From contig JAEUIT010000097.1 in the NCBI GenBank assembly GCA_016795035.1, positions 355,786 through 419,785 of the forward strand: a stretch of DNA of 64,000 bases, read 5' to 3'. Position numbers and translations under genes: made by a program. Within the stretch, counting starts at the first letter, position 1, and each line of letters begins with the position of its first letter. The notes beneath the pieces are model-generated. The model worked only from the letters and a program-made list of their open reading frames with translations. It was not told where the DNA came from and ran no database searches. This document shows positions 54,024-63,500 of this stretch, one piece after another. Origin of the DNA: Phycisphaerae bacterium. GTDB lineage: Bacteria; Planctomycetota; Phycisphaerae; Phycisphaerales; SM1A02.

Positions 54024-56344
54024 GTGGCGGCGGCTCGGATCCGTTCGGCGTCGGAGGCTTCTCCCTCTTCGACCTCTTCAAGGGCGAGGCGGAGACGCAC
54101 TGTCGCGTGCTCAACGACGGCCTCCTCGCGCTCGAGGCGAAGCCCGACGACCTTGCCGCCGTCGAGCCGCTCATGCGCGCGGCCCACTCGATGAAGGGCG
54201 CGGCGCGGATCATCGGTCTCGACGTTGCCGTCAAGCTCGCGCACGCGATGGAGGACGTGCTCGTCGCGGCGCAGAAGGGGCGCGAGCGGCTGGGCTCGCC
54301 GCGCATCGACCAGTTGCTGCGCGGCACCGATCTCCTCGCGAAGCTCGCGACGATCTCCGAGGCGGAACTTGGCGAGTGGACGGCGTCGCACGGGCCGGAG
54401 ATCGACGCGCTCTGCGGCGCGCTCGCGTCGCCCGCGCCGACCGCGCCCGAAACGCCACCGCCGCCGGCCGCGCCCGCGGCCCCGACCCCGACCGTGGCGG
54501 CGCCGGCACCCGCGCCAGCGCCGCCCGTGGTCGCGCCGACGGTCGAACCGCCCGCCGCGCCGGTGGCCGCGGCGCCGACGCCTGCACCGGCTGCAACGTC
54601 GAGCGAGCCGAAGACCGTGCGCCTCAGTGCCGACGCGATCGACCGCATCATGCGCCTCGCAGGCGAGATGACCGTCGAGAGCCGGCGCTACGAGCCGTTG
54701 CGCGAGCGGCTTCACAGCCTCAAGGAACGTCTGCTCGACCTCGACGAGACGCTCGAGGCCCTCGGCCTCGACATCGGCGCGAATCCCCGGCTCGACGACG
54801 CGGCGAAGCACACGAAGGCGCTCTGCCGCGACGCGGCGTTGCAGCTCCTCGCGTCCGACGAGCTCGCGCGGCGGGTCGAGGAGAATGCGGCGTCGCTCTA
54901 TCACGCGACGCTCGGCAGCCGCATGCGTCCGTTCGGCGACATCACGCACGGCTACGCGCGGCTCGTGCGCGATCTCGCGAAGCAGCTCGGCAAGCAGGTC
55001 ACGCTCACGATCGCGGGGACTTCGGTGCCGGTCGACCGCGACATCCTCTCGAGGCTCGAGGCGCCGCTCAATCACATGATCCGCAACGCGGTCGACCACG
55101 GCATCGAGATGCCGGATGACCGCGTTGCAGCCGGAAAGCCGGCGGCCGGAACCATCCGTCTCGAAGCGCGCCATCACGCGGGGCAACTCGTCGTGCAGCT
55201 CGTCGACGACGGCAAGGGCGTCGATCCCGAACGGGTGCGCCAGAAGGTGATCACGAAAGGTCTCGCGAGCGCCGAGATGGCCGCGAAGCTCTCGCACGCC
55301 GAGATCCTCGAGTTCCTCTTCTTGCCGGGATTCTCCACGGCGTCGAACGTCACGGAGATCTCCGGGCGAGGCGTCGGACTCGACGTCGTGCAGTCGACCG
55401 CGGTCGAACTCGGCGGCACCGCGACCATCGACTCGATCGCAGGGCGCGGCACCACGTTTCGGCTCGAGCTCCCGCTCACGCTGTCGGTCGTGCGCGCGGC
55501 GGTCGTCGAGATCGCCGGCGAGTCGTACGCGTTCCCGCTCGCGCGGCTCGAGCGCGTCGTGAAGATGCCGCGCTCCGCGCTGACGACGGTCGAAGGAAAG
55601 CAGCACTTCATGCTCGACGGCGTTTCCGTCGGCACGGTCGATGCGGCGCCGCTTCTCGGGTTCGGCGCCGACGAGGTCGGCGACTCCGTCTGCGTCATGG
55701 TCGTCGCGCATCGGCGCGGCGGCGATTCGGAGCGTTACGGTCTCGTCGTGTCGCGCTTCCGGGGCGAAAGCGATCTCGTGGTGCGTCGTCTCGACGAGCG
55801 CCTCGGCCGCGTGCCGCACATCGCATCGGCGGCGGTGCTCGAGTCGGGCGAGCTGCTCCTCGTCGTCGACGTCGACGATCTCGTGCAGTCCGTCCGGCAG
55901 CTCCTGTCCGAGGGTCGCCTGCGCGGCACGCGCGTGCGCGGCCACGCGGAGTCGCGGCGGCGGCGCCGCGTGCTTGTGGTCGACGACTCGATCACGGTGC
56001 GCGAGGTCGAGCGGCAACTGCTCACGCGCCTGGGCTACGACGTCGATGTCGCGGTGGACGGCGCCGACGGCCTCAATGCCGTGCGGCAGTCCGCGTACGA
56101 CCTCGTCGTTTCCGACGTCGACATGCCGCGCATGAACGGGTTCGAGCTCGTGGCCGCGATTCGCCGCGAGCCGCGATTCGCGGATCTCCCGATCGTCATC
56201 GTTTCGTACAAGGATCGCGAGGAAGACCGGCTCGCCGGCATGCAGGCCGGCGCAAACGCCTATCTCACCAAGGGTGCGTTCCGCGACGACACGTTTGCGC
56301 GTACGGTACGCGACCTCGTGGGCGGCCCGGAGACCGGTGCGTGA
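54020..56344 (+). CDS. Hybrid CheA kinase with receiver domain (WspE position)
   Basis: 774 residues from the GTG at 54020 (a GTG at 54011 is also possible). The HPt domain carries the phosphorylated His in RAAHSMKGAARIIGL (about 55). A long Pro/Ala linker (about 135-195) leads to the dimerisation helix (GEMTVESRRYEPLRERLHSL), the ATPase (LNHMIRNAVDHGIEMP, DDGKGVDPERV, SGRGVGLDVVQ), the CheW-like regulatory domain and a C-terminal receiver (about 650-770; VVDDSITVRE, VSDVDMPRMNGFELV, YLTKGAF). CheA-REC fusions are typical of the Wsp and Frz types. Its phosphoryl groups go to the CheB and to the phosphatase regulator downstream. Confidence 0.93.
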   Translation: MSGGGSDPFGVGGFSLFDLFKGEAETHCRVLNDGLLALEAKPDDLAAVEPLMRAAHSMKGAARIIGLDVAVKLAHAMEDVLVAAQKGRERLGSPRIDQLLRGTDLLAKLATISEAELGEWTASHGPEIDALCGALASPAPTAPETPPPPAAPAAPTPTVAAPAPAPAPPVVAPTVEPPAAPVAAAPTPAPAATSSEPKTVRLSADAIDRIMRLAGEMTVESRRYEPLRERLHSLKERLLDLDETLEALGLDIGANPRLDDAAKHTKALCRDAALQLLASDELARRVEENAASLYHATLGSRMRPFGDITHGYARLVRDLAKQLGKQVTLTIAGTSVPVDRDILSRLEAPLNHMIRNAVDHGIEMPDDRVAAGKPAAGTIRLEARHHAGQLVVQLVDDGKGVDPERVRQKVITKGLASAEMAAKLSHAEILEFLFLPGFSTASNVTEISGRGVGLDVVQSTAVELGGTATIDSIAGRGTTFRLELPLTLSVVRAAVVEIAGESYAFPLARLERVVKMPRSALTTVEGKQHFMLDGVSVGTVDAAPLLGFGADEVGDSVCVMVVAHRRGGDSERYGLVVSRFRGESDLVVRRLDERLGRVPHIASAAVLESGELLLVVDVDDLVQSVRQLLSEGRLRGTRVRGHAESRRRRRVLVVDDSITVREVERQLLTRLGYDVDVAVDGADGLNAVRQSAYDLVVSDVDMPRMNGFELVAAIRREPRFADLPIVIVSYKDREEDRLAGMQAGANAYLTKGAFRDDTFARTVRDLVGGPETGA

Positions 56345-57417
56345 GAGTCGCGATCGTGAATGACATGGCGATGGCGCTCGAGACGCTGCGGCGCGTCGTG
56401 CAGTCGCGCGCGGATCTCAGCGTTGCATGGACGGCCGCCGACGGCGCAAGCGCGGTCGAGCGCTGCAAGCGCGACACGCCCGACCTGATCCTGATGGACA
56501 TGATCATGCCGGGCGTCGACGGCGTGGAAGCGACGCGCCGCATCATGCGCGAGTGCCCCTGCGCGATCCTCGTCGTCACGGCGACCGTCGACGGCAACGC
56601 AGGCAAGGTGTACGAAGCGCTCGGCTCGGGCGCGCTCGATGCCGTGCAGACGCCGGTGCTCGGCGTTTCCGGCAACCTGCGGGGCGCCGAGGAGCTGCTG
56701 AAGAAGATCGAGCACGTGCGGCTCCTGCACCGGCTGAAGGCGACCGCGACGACGACCACGCCGCGCGCGGCGACACCCGCGGTCGCGCTCCCGCCGGTGG
56801 GCACGGCGCGCGCGACCGGCTCGTCGTTCATCGCGATCGGCGCATCGACCGGCGGGCCGCAAGCGGTCGCCGAGTGCATCGGCTCGATTCCGGCCTCGGT
56901 CGATCGGCCGATTCTCGTCGTCCAGCACATCGGCGAGGAGTTCGTCGCGGGCTTCGCCGAGTGGCTGGCGCGAGGCACGCGGCGCCCGGTGAAGCTGGTC
57001 GAGGCGCGCGTCACGCCCGAGCCCCGCGTGATCTACGTTGCAGCCAAGGCGAAGCATCTTGTCGCCTACTCGAACGGCGACATCGGACTCGAAGACGAGC
57101 CGCGCGATCACCTGCACAAGCCGAGCGTCGATGTGCTCTTCGACTCGCTGGCGACCTCCGGTGCGAACGGTGTCGCGGCGCTTCTCACCGGCATGGGCCG
57201 CGACGGCGCGCAGGGATTGCTCGCGCTCCGCAACGCGGGCTGGTGGACGATCACGCAGGACGAGGCGACGAGCGTCGTCTGGGGAATGCCGGGCGAAGCG
57301 ACGCGCATCGGCGCCGCATGCGAGACGTTGGCGATCGGCGCCATCGGTCCGGCGATTGCAACCGGCTTCGCGCGTCAGGCGGTGCGCGGCAACGTTCCGC
57401 GAGGAGGCAGTCGATGA
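56341..57417 (+). CDS. CheB methylesterase (WspF position)
   Basis: 358 residues from GTG that overlaps the CheA stop (GTGA). The receiver starts VRVAIVNDMAMALETLRRVV and has LILMDMIMPGVDGVEATRRIM and GSGALDAVQTP, closely following WspF wording rather than standard CheB. The methylesterase triad is Ser in GASTGGP (about 167), His in VVQHIGEEF (about 197) and Asp in GMGRDGAQG (about 288). It removes methyl groups from receptors and, as WspF does, should restrain the pathway. Its stop overlaps the next start (ATGA). Confidence 0.94.
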   Translation: MRVAIVNDMAMALETLRRVVQSRADLSVAWTAADGASAVERCKRDTPDLILMDMIMPGVDGVEATRRIMRECPCAILVVTATVDGNAGKVYEALGSGALDAVQTPVLGVSGNLRGAEELLKKIEHVRLLHRLKATATTTTPRAATPAVALPPVGTARATGSSFIAIGASTGGPQAVAECIGSIPASVDRPILVVQHIGEEFVAGFAEWLARGTRRPVKLVEARVTPEPRVIYVAAKAKHLVAYSNGDIGLEDEPRDHLHKPSVDVLFDSLATSGANGVAALLTGMGRDGAQGLLALRNAGWWTITQDEATSVVWGMPGEATRIGAACETLAIGAIGPAIATGFARQAVRGNVPRGGSR

Positions 57418-58577
57418 GCGAAGTGCGCGCAGGCCTACCGGCCGTCTCCGTGTTGCTGGTCGACGACCAATTGATCATCGGCGAGGCGGTGCGTCGCATG
57501 CTCGCGACGCAGCCGGACATCGCCTATCGCTTCCTTGCCGATCCGACGAAGGCCGTCGAGCTCGCGCTCGAGCTCAAGCCGACGGTGATCCTCCAGGACC
57601 TCGTCATGCCGGCGGTCGACGGACTCGACCTCGTCGTGAAGTACCGCGAGCAGGAGGCGCTGAAGGAGACGCCGATCATCGTGCTGTCCTCGAAGGAGGA
57701 GGCCACGACGAAGGCCGAAGCCTTCGCGCGCGGCGCGAACGACTATCTGGTGAAGCTCCCCGATCCGATCGAGCTTCTCGCGCGCATCCGCCATCACTCG
57801 CGCGGCTACGTCGCGCAGCTCGAGCGCAACGAGGCCTTCCGCCGACTCGCCGAGAGCGAAGCCCACATGGCGGCGGAGTTGGCGCAGGCGGCGTCGTACG
57901 TGCAGTCGCTGCTCGACGCCCCGATCGACGTGCCGTCGCTTCGCACGAAGTGGGTCTTCATTCCGTCGGCGAGCCTTGGCGGAGACAGCTTCGGCTACCA
58001 CTGGATCGACGAGAACCGATTCGCCTGTTACGTGATCGACGTGTGCGGCCACGGCGTCGGCCCGGCGCTCATGTCGGTCTCGGCCCTTTCGTTGATCCGC
58101 AGCCTCCCGCCCGATCAGGCCAGCGATCCGAAGACGGTGCTCAACCGCCTCAACGTGAACTTCCCGATGACGCGGCATCGGAACATGTTCTTCACGATCT
58201 GGTACGGCGTCATCGATCGTCGCGACCGTTCGCTCGTCTGGTCGGGCGCCGCCCATCCGCCGGCGGTGCTCCTGCGCGGCGACGAGATGCAGCTCTTCGA
58301 GTCGCAGTCGACGATGATCGGGATCGTGCCGGACCTCGATGCGACGAACGACCGCACCACGTTGCAGGCGGGCGACAAGCTGTGCCTCTACTCCGACGGC
58401 GTCTTCGAGCTGCTCAAGCCCGACGGGAAGATGTGGAATATCGACGGCCTCCACGACGCCATGCGCGGGCGCGCCGCGGACGAACTCGTGACGTCGATCC
58501 CGTCCATCACGCACGCGATTCGCGGCAGCGAGCAGTACGACGACGACTACTCGATCGTCGAGATCGACATTCGCTGA
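57414..58577 (+). CDS. WspR-like receiver with PP2C/SpoIIE phosphatase output
   Basis: 387 residues, GAGGAGG before the ATG. The receiver (VLLVDDQLIIGEAVRRML, ILQDLVMPAVDGLDLVVKY, GANDYLVKLPDPIELLARIR) is very close to WspR, including the following HSRGY and a coiled coil (about 130-165). In place of GGDEF there is a PPM/SpoIIE phosphatase: GGDSFGYHWID, VIDVCGHGVGPALMS, LCLYSDGVFELL and DDDYSIVEI, with all four metal-binding Asp residues present. It should dephosphorylate a Ser/Thr phosphoprotein, probably an anti-sigma antagonist of the STAS type. No such partner is encoded in the window. Confidence 0.93.
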   Translation: MSEVRAGLPAVSVLLVDDQLIIGEAVRRMLATQPDIAYRFLADPTKAVELALELKPTVILQDLVMPAVDGLDLVVKYREQEALKETPIIVLSSKEEATTKAEAFARGANDYLVKLPDPIELLARIRHHSRGYVAQLERNEAFRRLAESEAHMAAELAQAASYVQSLLDAPIDVPSLRTKWVFIPSASLGGDSFGYHWIDENRFACYVIDVCGHGVGPALMSVSALSLIRSLPPDQASDPKTVLNRLNVNFPMTRHRNMFFTIWYGVIDRRDRSLVWSGAAHPPAVLLRGDEMQLFESQSTMIGIVPDLDATNDRTTLQAGDKLCLYSDGVFELLKPDGKMWNIDGLHDAMRGRAADELVTSIPSITHAIRGSEQYDDDYSIVEIDIR

Positions 58578-58587
58578 CGCGCATCCG

Positions 58588-59313
58588 TCACTTCGCCGGC
58601 GCGGCGGTCTTCACCGCGAGATTGCGATACTCGACGCGATCGCCGTGGCCGCAGAACGCGATGTGCCCCTTGTCGCGCGAGAGACCGGGGTGCTTCTGGC
58701 CGTCGAGCGTTCCGTTCTTCGTGACCTCGTCGAGGTTCACGTCGACGATGACCGCGCCGTTCAGCGTGACTTTCACCTGACGGCCGCGCACCTCGATCTC
58801 CTCGACGTTCCACTCGCCGACCGGCTTCTGATGACCCCGCGTTGCAGGCGCGATGCCGTAGATCGAGCCGTGGTACTGGTACGGCTTCAACTGTGCGTAC
58901 TTCTCGCTCGAGTCGTCGAGCACCTGGATCTCCATGCCGACATACGCCGCGTCGCCTTCGGGCGGCGTGCGGATGCCGATGCCGTTGTTCGCGCCGGGCG
59001 TGAGCTTGAACTCGAAGCGGAGCGTGAAGTCGCCGTATTCCTTCGCGGTGTAGAGATTGCGTCCGTTCGGGCCGCAGACGATCGCCCCGTTCTCGACGAC
59101 GTAGCCGGTCGTGTCGCCGATCCAACCGGTGAGGTCTTTGCCGTTGAAGATCGACTCGAAGCCGTCGTTCGCGGCGGGCGCGGGCTTCGCGGCCTCGGTC
59201 TGTGCGGGCGCTCCCTGCGGCTTCGCGGGTGCGTCGTCGCGAGCCGCGATCGAGAAGGCGGCGAGCGAGAGGATCGATGCGGACGCGATCGCGAAGAGAG
59301 TCGAGTGAGCCAT
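58588..59313 (-). CDS. DUF1080 (3-keto-disaccharide hydrolase) family protein
   Basis: 241 residues. A signal peptide (LFAIASASILSLAAFSIAAR) and a short Ala/Pro linker precede the domain, which begins GFESIFNGKDLTGWIGDT and includes YGDFTLRFEFKLTPGANNGI, RTPPEGDAAYVGMEIQVLDD and WNVEEIEVRGRQVKVTLNG. This beta-sandwich family is abundant in planctomycetes and binds or hydrolyses glycans. The ATG lies six bases after a TACGCT box. It is divergent from the sugar dehydrogenase gene, 45 bases away, suggesting a shared sugar-use role. Confidence 0.88.
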   Translation of the reverse strand: MAHSTLFAIASASILSLAAFSIAARDDAPAKPQGAPAQTEAAKPAPAANDGFESIFNGKDLTGWIGDTTGYVVENGAIVCGPNGRNLYTAKEYGDFTLRFEFKLTPGANNGIGIRTPPEGDAAYVGMEIQVLDDSSEKYAQLKPYQYHGSIYGIAPATRGHQKPVGEWNVEEIEVRGRQVKVTLNGAVIVDVNLDEVTKNGTLDGQKHPGLSRDKGHIAFCGHGDRVEYRNLAVKTAAPAK

Positions 59314-59319
59314 GCGCGG

Positions 59320-59325
59320 AGCGTA
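59320..59325 (-). promoter_or_regulatory. -10 box of DUF1080 gene
   Basis: TACGCT on the reverse strand, six bases (CCGCGC) before the ATG at 59313. Confidence 0.5.
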
Positions 59326-59346
59326 TCGCTCGGACCCCGCATTTCC

Positions 59347-59352
59347 TACAGT
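59347..59352 (+). promoter_or_regulatory. -10 box of sugar dehydrogenase gene
   Basis: TACAGT, six bases before the ATG at 59359; no Shine-Dalgarno sequence. The divergent promoter of the DUF1080 gene lies 22 bases away. Confidence 0.55.
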
Positions 59353-59358
59353 GCCCCG

Positions 59359-60603
59359 ATGCGCATCGCCGCCCTTGCCACGACCGTCACCGTGCTTCTC
59401 ACCGCCATTCCCTGCGTCGCCGACGACGCCGCCAAGGCGCCGCCCGCGGCTCCCGCCGCGCCGGCAACGCCAGCGCCGCAGGCCGCGAAGCCGCGCGTCG
59501 CGCCGAGCCGTGTGTGGCCGGCGCTGAAACTGTCGCGGCCGGTGCAGATGATTCAGGTGCCCGATCAGGAAGATCGCTGGTTCATCGCCGAGCAGTCGGG
59601 CGTCATCAAGACGGCGTCGATGAAGGAAACCGACGCCAGCGACGCGCCGGTCGTCGTCGACCTGCGCGAGCGAGTCAACGACGGCAGCAACGAAGAGGGG
59701 CTCCTTTCGATCGCGTTCCATCCCGACTATCCGACGAAGCGCGAGCTCTACGTCTACTACAGCGCCAATCCGCCGCGTCGCTCGGTGCTGTCGCGTTTCA
59801 CCGTTGCAGCCGACGGCAAGACGATCGATCCGGCGTCGGAGGAAGTCATCCTTGAAGTGCCGCAGCCGTACTGGAACCACAACGGCGGCACTGTCCTCTT
59901 CGGGCCCGACGGCTACCTCTATCTCTCCCTCGGCGACGGCGGCGCGGCCGGCGATCCGCTCGACGCGGGGCAAGATCTCTCGAAACTCCTCGCGAAGATC
60001 ATCCGCATCGACGTGAATAAGACCTCGGACGGTAAGAAGTACGCGATTCCCGCGGACAACCCCTTCGTCGGCAAGGAAGGCGCCGCGCCCGAGGTCTGGG
60101 CCTACGGCCTGCGCAACGTGTGGCGCATGAGTTTCGACAAGGAGACGGGACAGCTCTGGGCGGGCGACGTCGGCCAGAACGAGTGGGAGGAGGTGCACCT
60201 CATCACGAAGGGCGGCAACTACGGCTGGCGCGTGCGTGAGGGCACCCACAACTTCGGCGAGACGAAGCACACGACCAACGGCGCGATGATCGATCCGATC
60301 GTCGAGTACCCGCACAAGCAGGGGCTCTCGATCACCGGCGGCTACGTCTACCGTGGCGACGCGATCCCGGCGCTCAAGGGCATGTACCTCTACGCCGACT
60401 TCGTCAGCGGCGCGGTGTGGGCGATCCGGCCCCCGGCCGACGGCAAGTCGCCTGCAACGCCGATGCAGCTCTTCAAGAAGGGCGGCTCGCTCTGGTCGAG
60501 CTTCGCCCAAGCGAAGGACGGAACGCTGTACCTTCTGTCGTTCGAAGGCGGTCAGTCTCCGGGACAGGCCGGCGCGGTCTGGCGAATCGTGTCGACTGAC
60601 TGA
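59359..60603 (+). CDS. PQQ-type glucose/sorbosone dehydrogenase
   Basis: 414 residues with a signal peptide and an Ala/Pro linker. The beta-propeller of the soluble aldose dehydrogenase family is shown by EEGLLSIAFHPDYPTKRELY, NHNGGTVLFGPDGYLYLSLG, GDGGAAGDPLDAGQD, EVWAYGLRNVWRMSFDKETG, WAGDVGQNEWEEVHLI and ITGGYVYRGDAIP. Such enzymes oxidise sugars in the periplasm, with PQQ where the ligands are kept. A leaderless start is likely. It may act with the divergent DUF1080 protein. Confidence 0.9.
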   Translation: MRIAALATTVTVLLTAIPCVADDAAKAPPAAPAAPATPAPQAAKPRVAPSRVWPALKLSRPVQMIQVPDQEDRWFIAEQSGVIKTASMKETDASDAPVVVDLRERVNDGSNEEGLLSIAFHPDYPTKRELYVYYSANPPRRSVLSRFTVAADGKTIDPASEEVILEVPQPYWNHNGGTVLFGPDGYLYLSLGDGGAAGDPLDAGQDLSKLLAKIIRIDVNKTSDGKKYAIPADNPFVGKEGAAPEVWAYGLRNVWRMSFDKETGQLWAGDVGQNEWEEVHLITKGGNYGWRVREGTHNFGETKHTTNGAMIDPIVEYPHKQGLSITGGYVYRGDAIPALKGMYLYADFVSGAVWAIRPPADGKSPATPMQLFKKGGSLWSSFAQAKDGTLYLLSFEGGQSPGQAGAVWRIVSTD

Positions 60604-60644
60604 AACGTTGCATCGACTTCCGTGTCACCGCGAACGAGCCCCTC

Positions 60645-61625
60645 ATGACGACCACCACGATCCCCGTTGCAGCCTCGCTCCTCGTTGCAGGCATGACGTT
60701 CGCCGCCCAGGAAGGGACCGCGACGGTCTCGACCGCAGAGACGGGCTCGGCCGCGGCGTCCGCGCCCATCGAACCCGAGCGATCTACGGCTTCCTTCTCG
60801 GTTGCCGGCGGCTACCTCTACCAATTCTCGACGGACTTCGACGACGGTCCGGGCTCGGTGTCGGTCAATCGTGCGTACGGCACGTTTAGCTCGCGCTTCG
60901 AGATCGCGCCGTCGCTTAACCTCGGGCTTCGGTTCGGATGGGAAGGCGGTTGGTACGACTTCGACGGAAACACGCCGCTCTCGCTCGGCACTGGCGCCAG
61001 CCCGTGGAACACGGTCCAAGGCGTGCAACTCGGCGCGAACCTCGGATGGAAGATCAACGAGGAGTGGTCGACCTTCGTCGGCATCTTCGGCGCCGCGGCC
61101 GGCGAAACCGACGCCGATGCGAGCGACACGCTCTCGATCGGCGGTTCGGTCGGCGCGATGTGGCGCGCGAACGAGGACTTCTCGATCGGTGGTGGTGTGC
61201 TCGTCTCGAGCCAGATCGAGGACGACGCGCTCGTCATCCCGCTCCTCCTGATTGACTGGCGCATCAACGACGCGCTCAAGCTCACGAACATCGCCGGCCC
61301 CGAGGCCTATCCGACTGGCGCCGGCATCGAGCTCGTCTGCACGGCGGTCCCCCAGTGGGAGTTCGGCATCGGCGGCCGGTATGAGTCTCGTCGTTTCAGG
61401 CTCGACGATCGTGGCCCGGCGCCCGAAGGCGTCGGTGAGGACTCGAGCTTCGCGACGTGGCTCCGGGTCGGCGTGCGTCCGCTCAACGGCCTGCGCGTCG
61501 ACGTGCTCGGCGGTCTGATGGTTTGGGAGGAGTACGAACTCGACGACCGCAACGGCAACGATCTCGCGTCAAGCGATCTCGATCCGTCGCCGTTCGTCGG
61601 CGTCTTCCTCGGCTACCGGTTCTGA
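60645..61625 (+). CDS. Outer-membrane beta-barrel protein
   Basis: 326 residues with an N-terminal signal (PVAASLLVAGMTFAAQ). Strands alternate through the protein (FSVAGGYLYQFSTDFDDG, NLGLRFGWEGGWYDFDG, WEFGIGGRYESRRFRLDDRG, RLRVGVRPL-type) and it ends in GYRF, the aromatic terminal residue recognised by the BAM machinery. It resembles planctomycete barrel proteins of unknown function (DUF6268-like). It follows the sugar dehydrogenase by 41 bases and might share its transcript. The ligand is unknown. Confidence 0.72.
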   Translation: MTTTTIPVAASLLVAGMTFAAQEGTATVSTAETGSAAASAPIEPERSTASFSVAGGYLYQFSTDFDDGPGSVSVNRAYGTFSSRFEIAPSLNLGLRFGWEGGWYDFDGNTPLSLGTGASPWNTVQGVQLGANLGWKINEEWSTFVGIFGAAAGETDADASDTLSIGGSVGAMWRANEDFSIGGGVLVSSQIEDDALVIPLLLIDWRINDALKLTNIAGPEAYPTGAGIELVCTAVPQWEFGIGGRYESRRFRLDDRGPAPEGVGEDSSFATWLRVGVRPLNGLRVDVLGGLMVWEEYELDDRNGNDLASSDLDPSPFVGVFLGYRF

Positions 61626-61640
61626 CGGGCGCTTCGCGAC

Positions 61641-62657
<1,017 letters not shown>

Positions 62658-62665
62658 GGAGGCGG

Positions 62666-62671
62666 ATCGTA
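62666..62671 (-). promoter_or_regulatory. -10 box of MoxR gene
   Basis: TACGAT on the reverse strand, eight bases before the ATG at 62657; no ribosome site. Confidence 0.5.
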
Positions 62672-62725
62672 GCGGGCGCGACCCACGGAATGCACCGGCC
62701 GAGCGCGGAGATTCTTCGCTGGCCG

Positions 62726-63499
62726 TTATGTGGTGCCGCGCGGGAAGACCTCGGCGACGACGATCGTCACAGCCGCGAGGACAAGAGCCACGGCGAACAC
62801 GGTCCGCAGCGTTGCCTGCGGAATCCTGGGCGAAACCCACGTGCCGGCGAATCCGCCTGCAACGCCGAAAAGGACGAAGATCGCAGCGACTTGGAAGTCG
62901 ATGCCGGGGTCGGCGTCGCGTAAGGCCCATGCGTGCTTGCCGAAACTCATCAGGCTGTTCGTCGCGATGACGACGAGGCTGGTCGCGACGGCCCGGCGCA
63001 TCGGAACGCCCAAGAGGCCGAAAAGTGTCGGCACGAGCAGGAAGCCGCCGCCGACGCCCACGAGTCCGGTCAGGACGCCGATGCCCAGGCCCGCCGAGAG
63101 CGGCTGCCACGCGGGGCGAGGGGTGTACACGACCCCCTCGGGCACCGGCTTCGCGGTCAGCATGCGGATTGCGGCAGCAACGGTGACCGCGGCGAAGAGG
63201 AGCATCTGCGTCCGCCCGCTGAGGAAGCTCGCGATCGACGCCCCGAGCACGCCGCCGATCATGCCGGGCACGGCGAGGAGGATCGCCGTTCGCCAATCGA
63301 CGAGACCTCTGCGCGCATACTGCAACGCGGAGACGAGCGCGATCGAGCCGACGATGAGAAGCGACTCGGCAACGGCGAGTTTCGCCGGTCGGCCGACGAC
63401 GTAGGCGAGGATCGGCACGGTGACCATCGCGCCGCCTGCGCCGAGCAGGCCGAGCGTGACGCCGACGAGAAGTGCGCCGAGGATCTCGAGTGCTAGCAC
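62726..63499 (-). CDS. TauE/SafE family permease
   Basis: 257 residues from GTG, with seven to eight helices. The duplicated family motif is seen in LGLLGAGGAMVTVPILAYVV and LTGLVGVGGGFLLVPTLFGL. These permeases export or import sulfur compounds such as sulfite or thiosulfate. The gene follows the rhodanese gene at 63501 with a one-base gap, so the two are an operon, and the pairing supports a role in sulfur or sulfide handling. Confidence 0.9.
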   Translation of the reverse strand: MLALEILGALLVGVTLGLLGAGGAMVTVPILAYVVGRPAKLAVAESLLIVGSIALVSALQYARRGLVDWRTAILLAVPGMIGGVLGASIASFLSGRTQMLLFAAVTVAAAIRMLTAKPVPEGVVYTPRPAWQPLSAGLGIGVLTGLVGVGGGFLLVPTLFGLLGVPMRRAVATSLVVIATNSLMSFGKHAWALRDADPGIDFQVAAIFVLFGVAGGFAGTWVSPRIPQATLRTVFAVALVLAAVTIVVAEVFPRGTT

Positions 63500-63500
63500 G

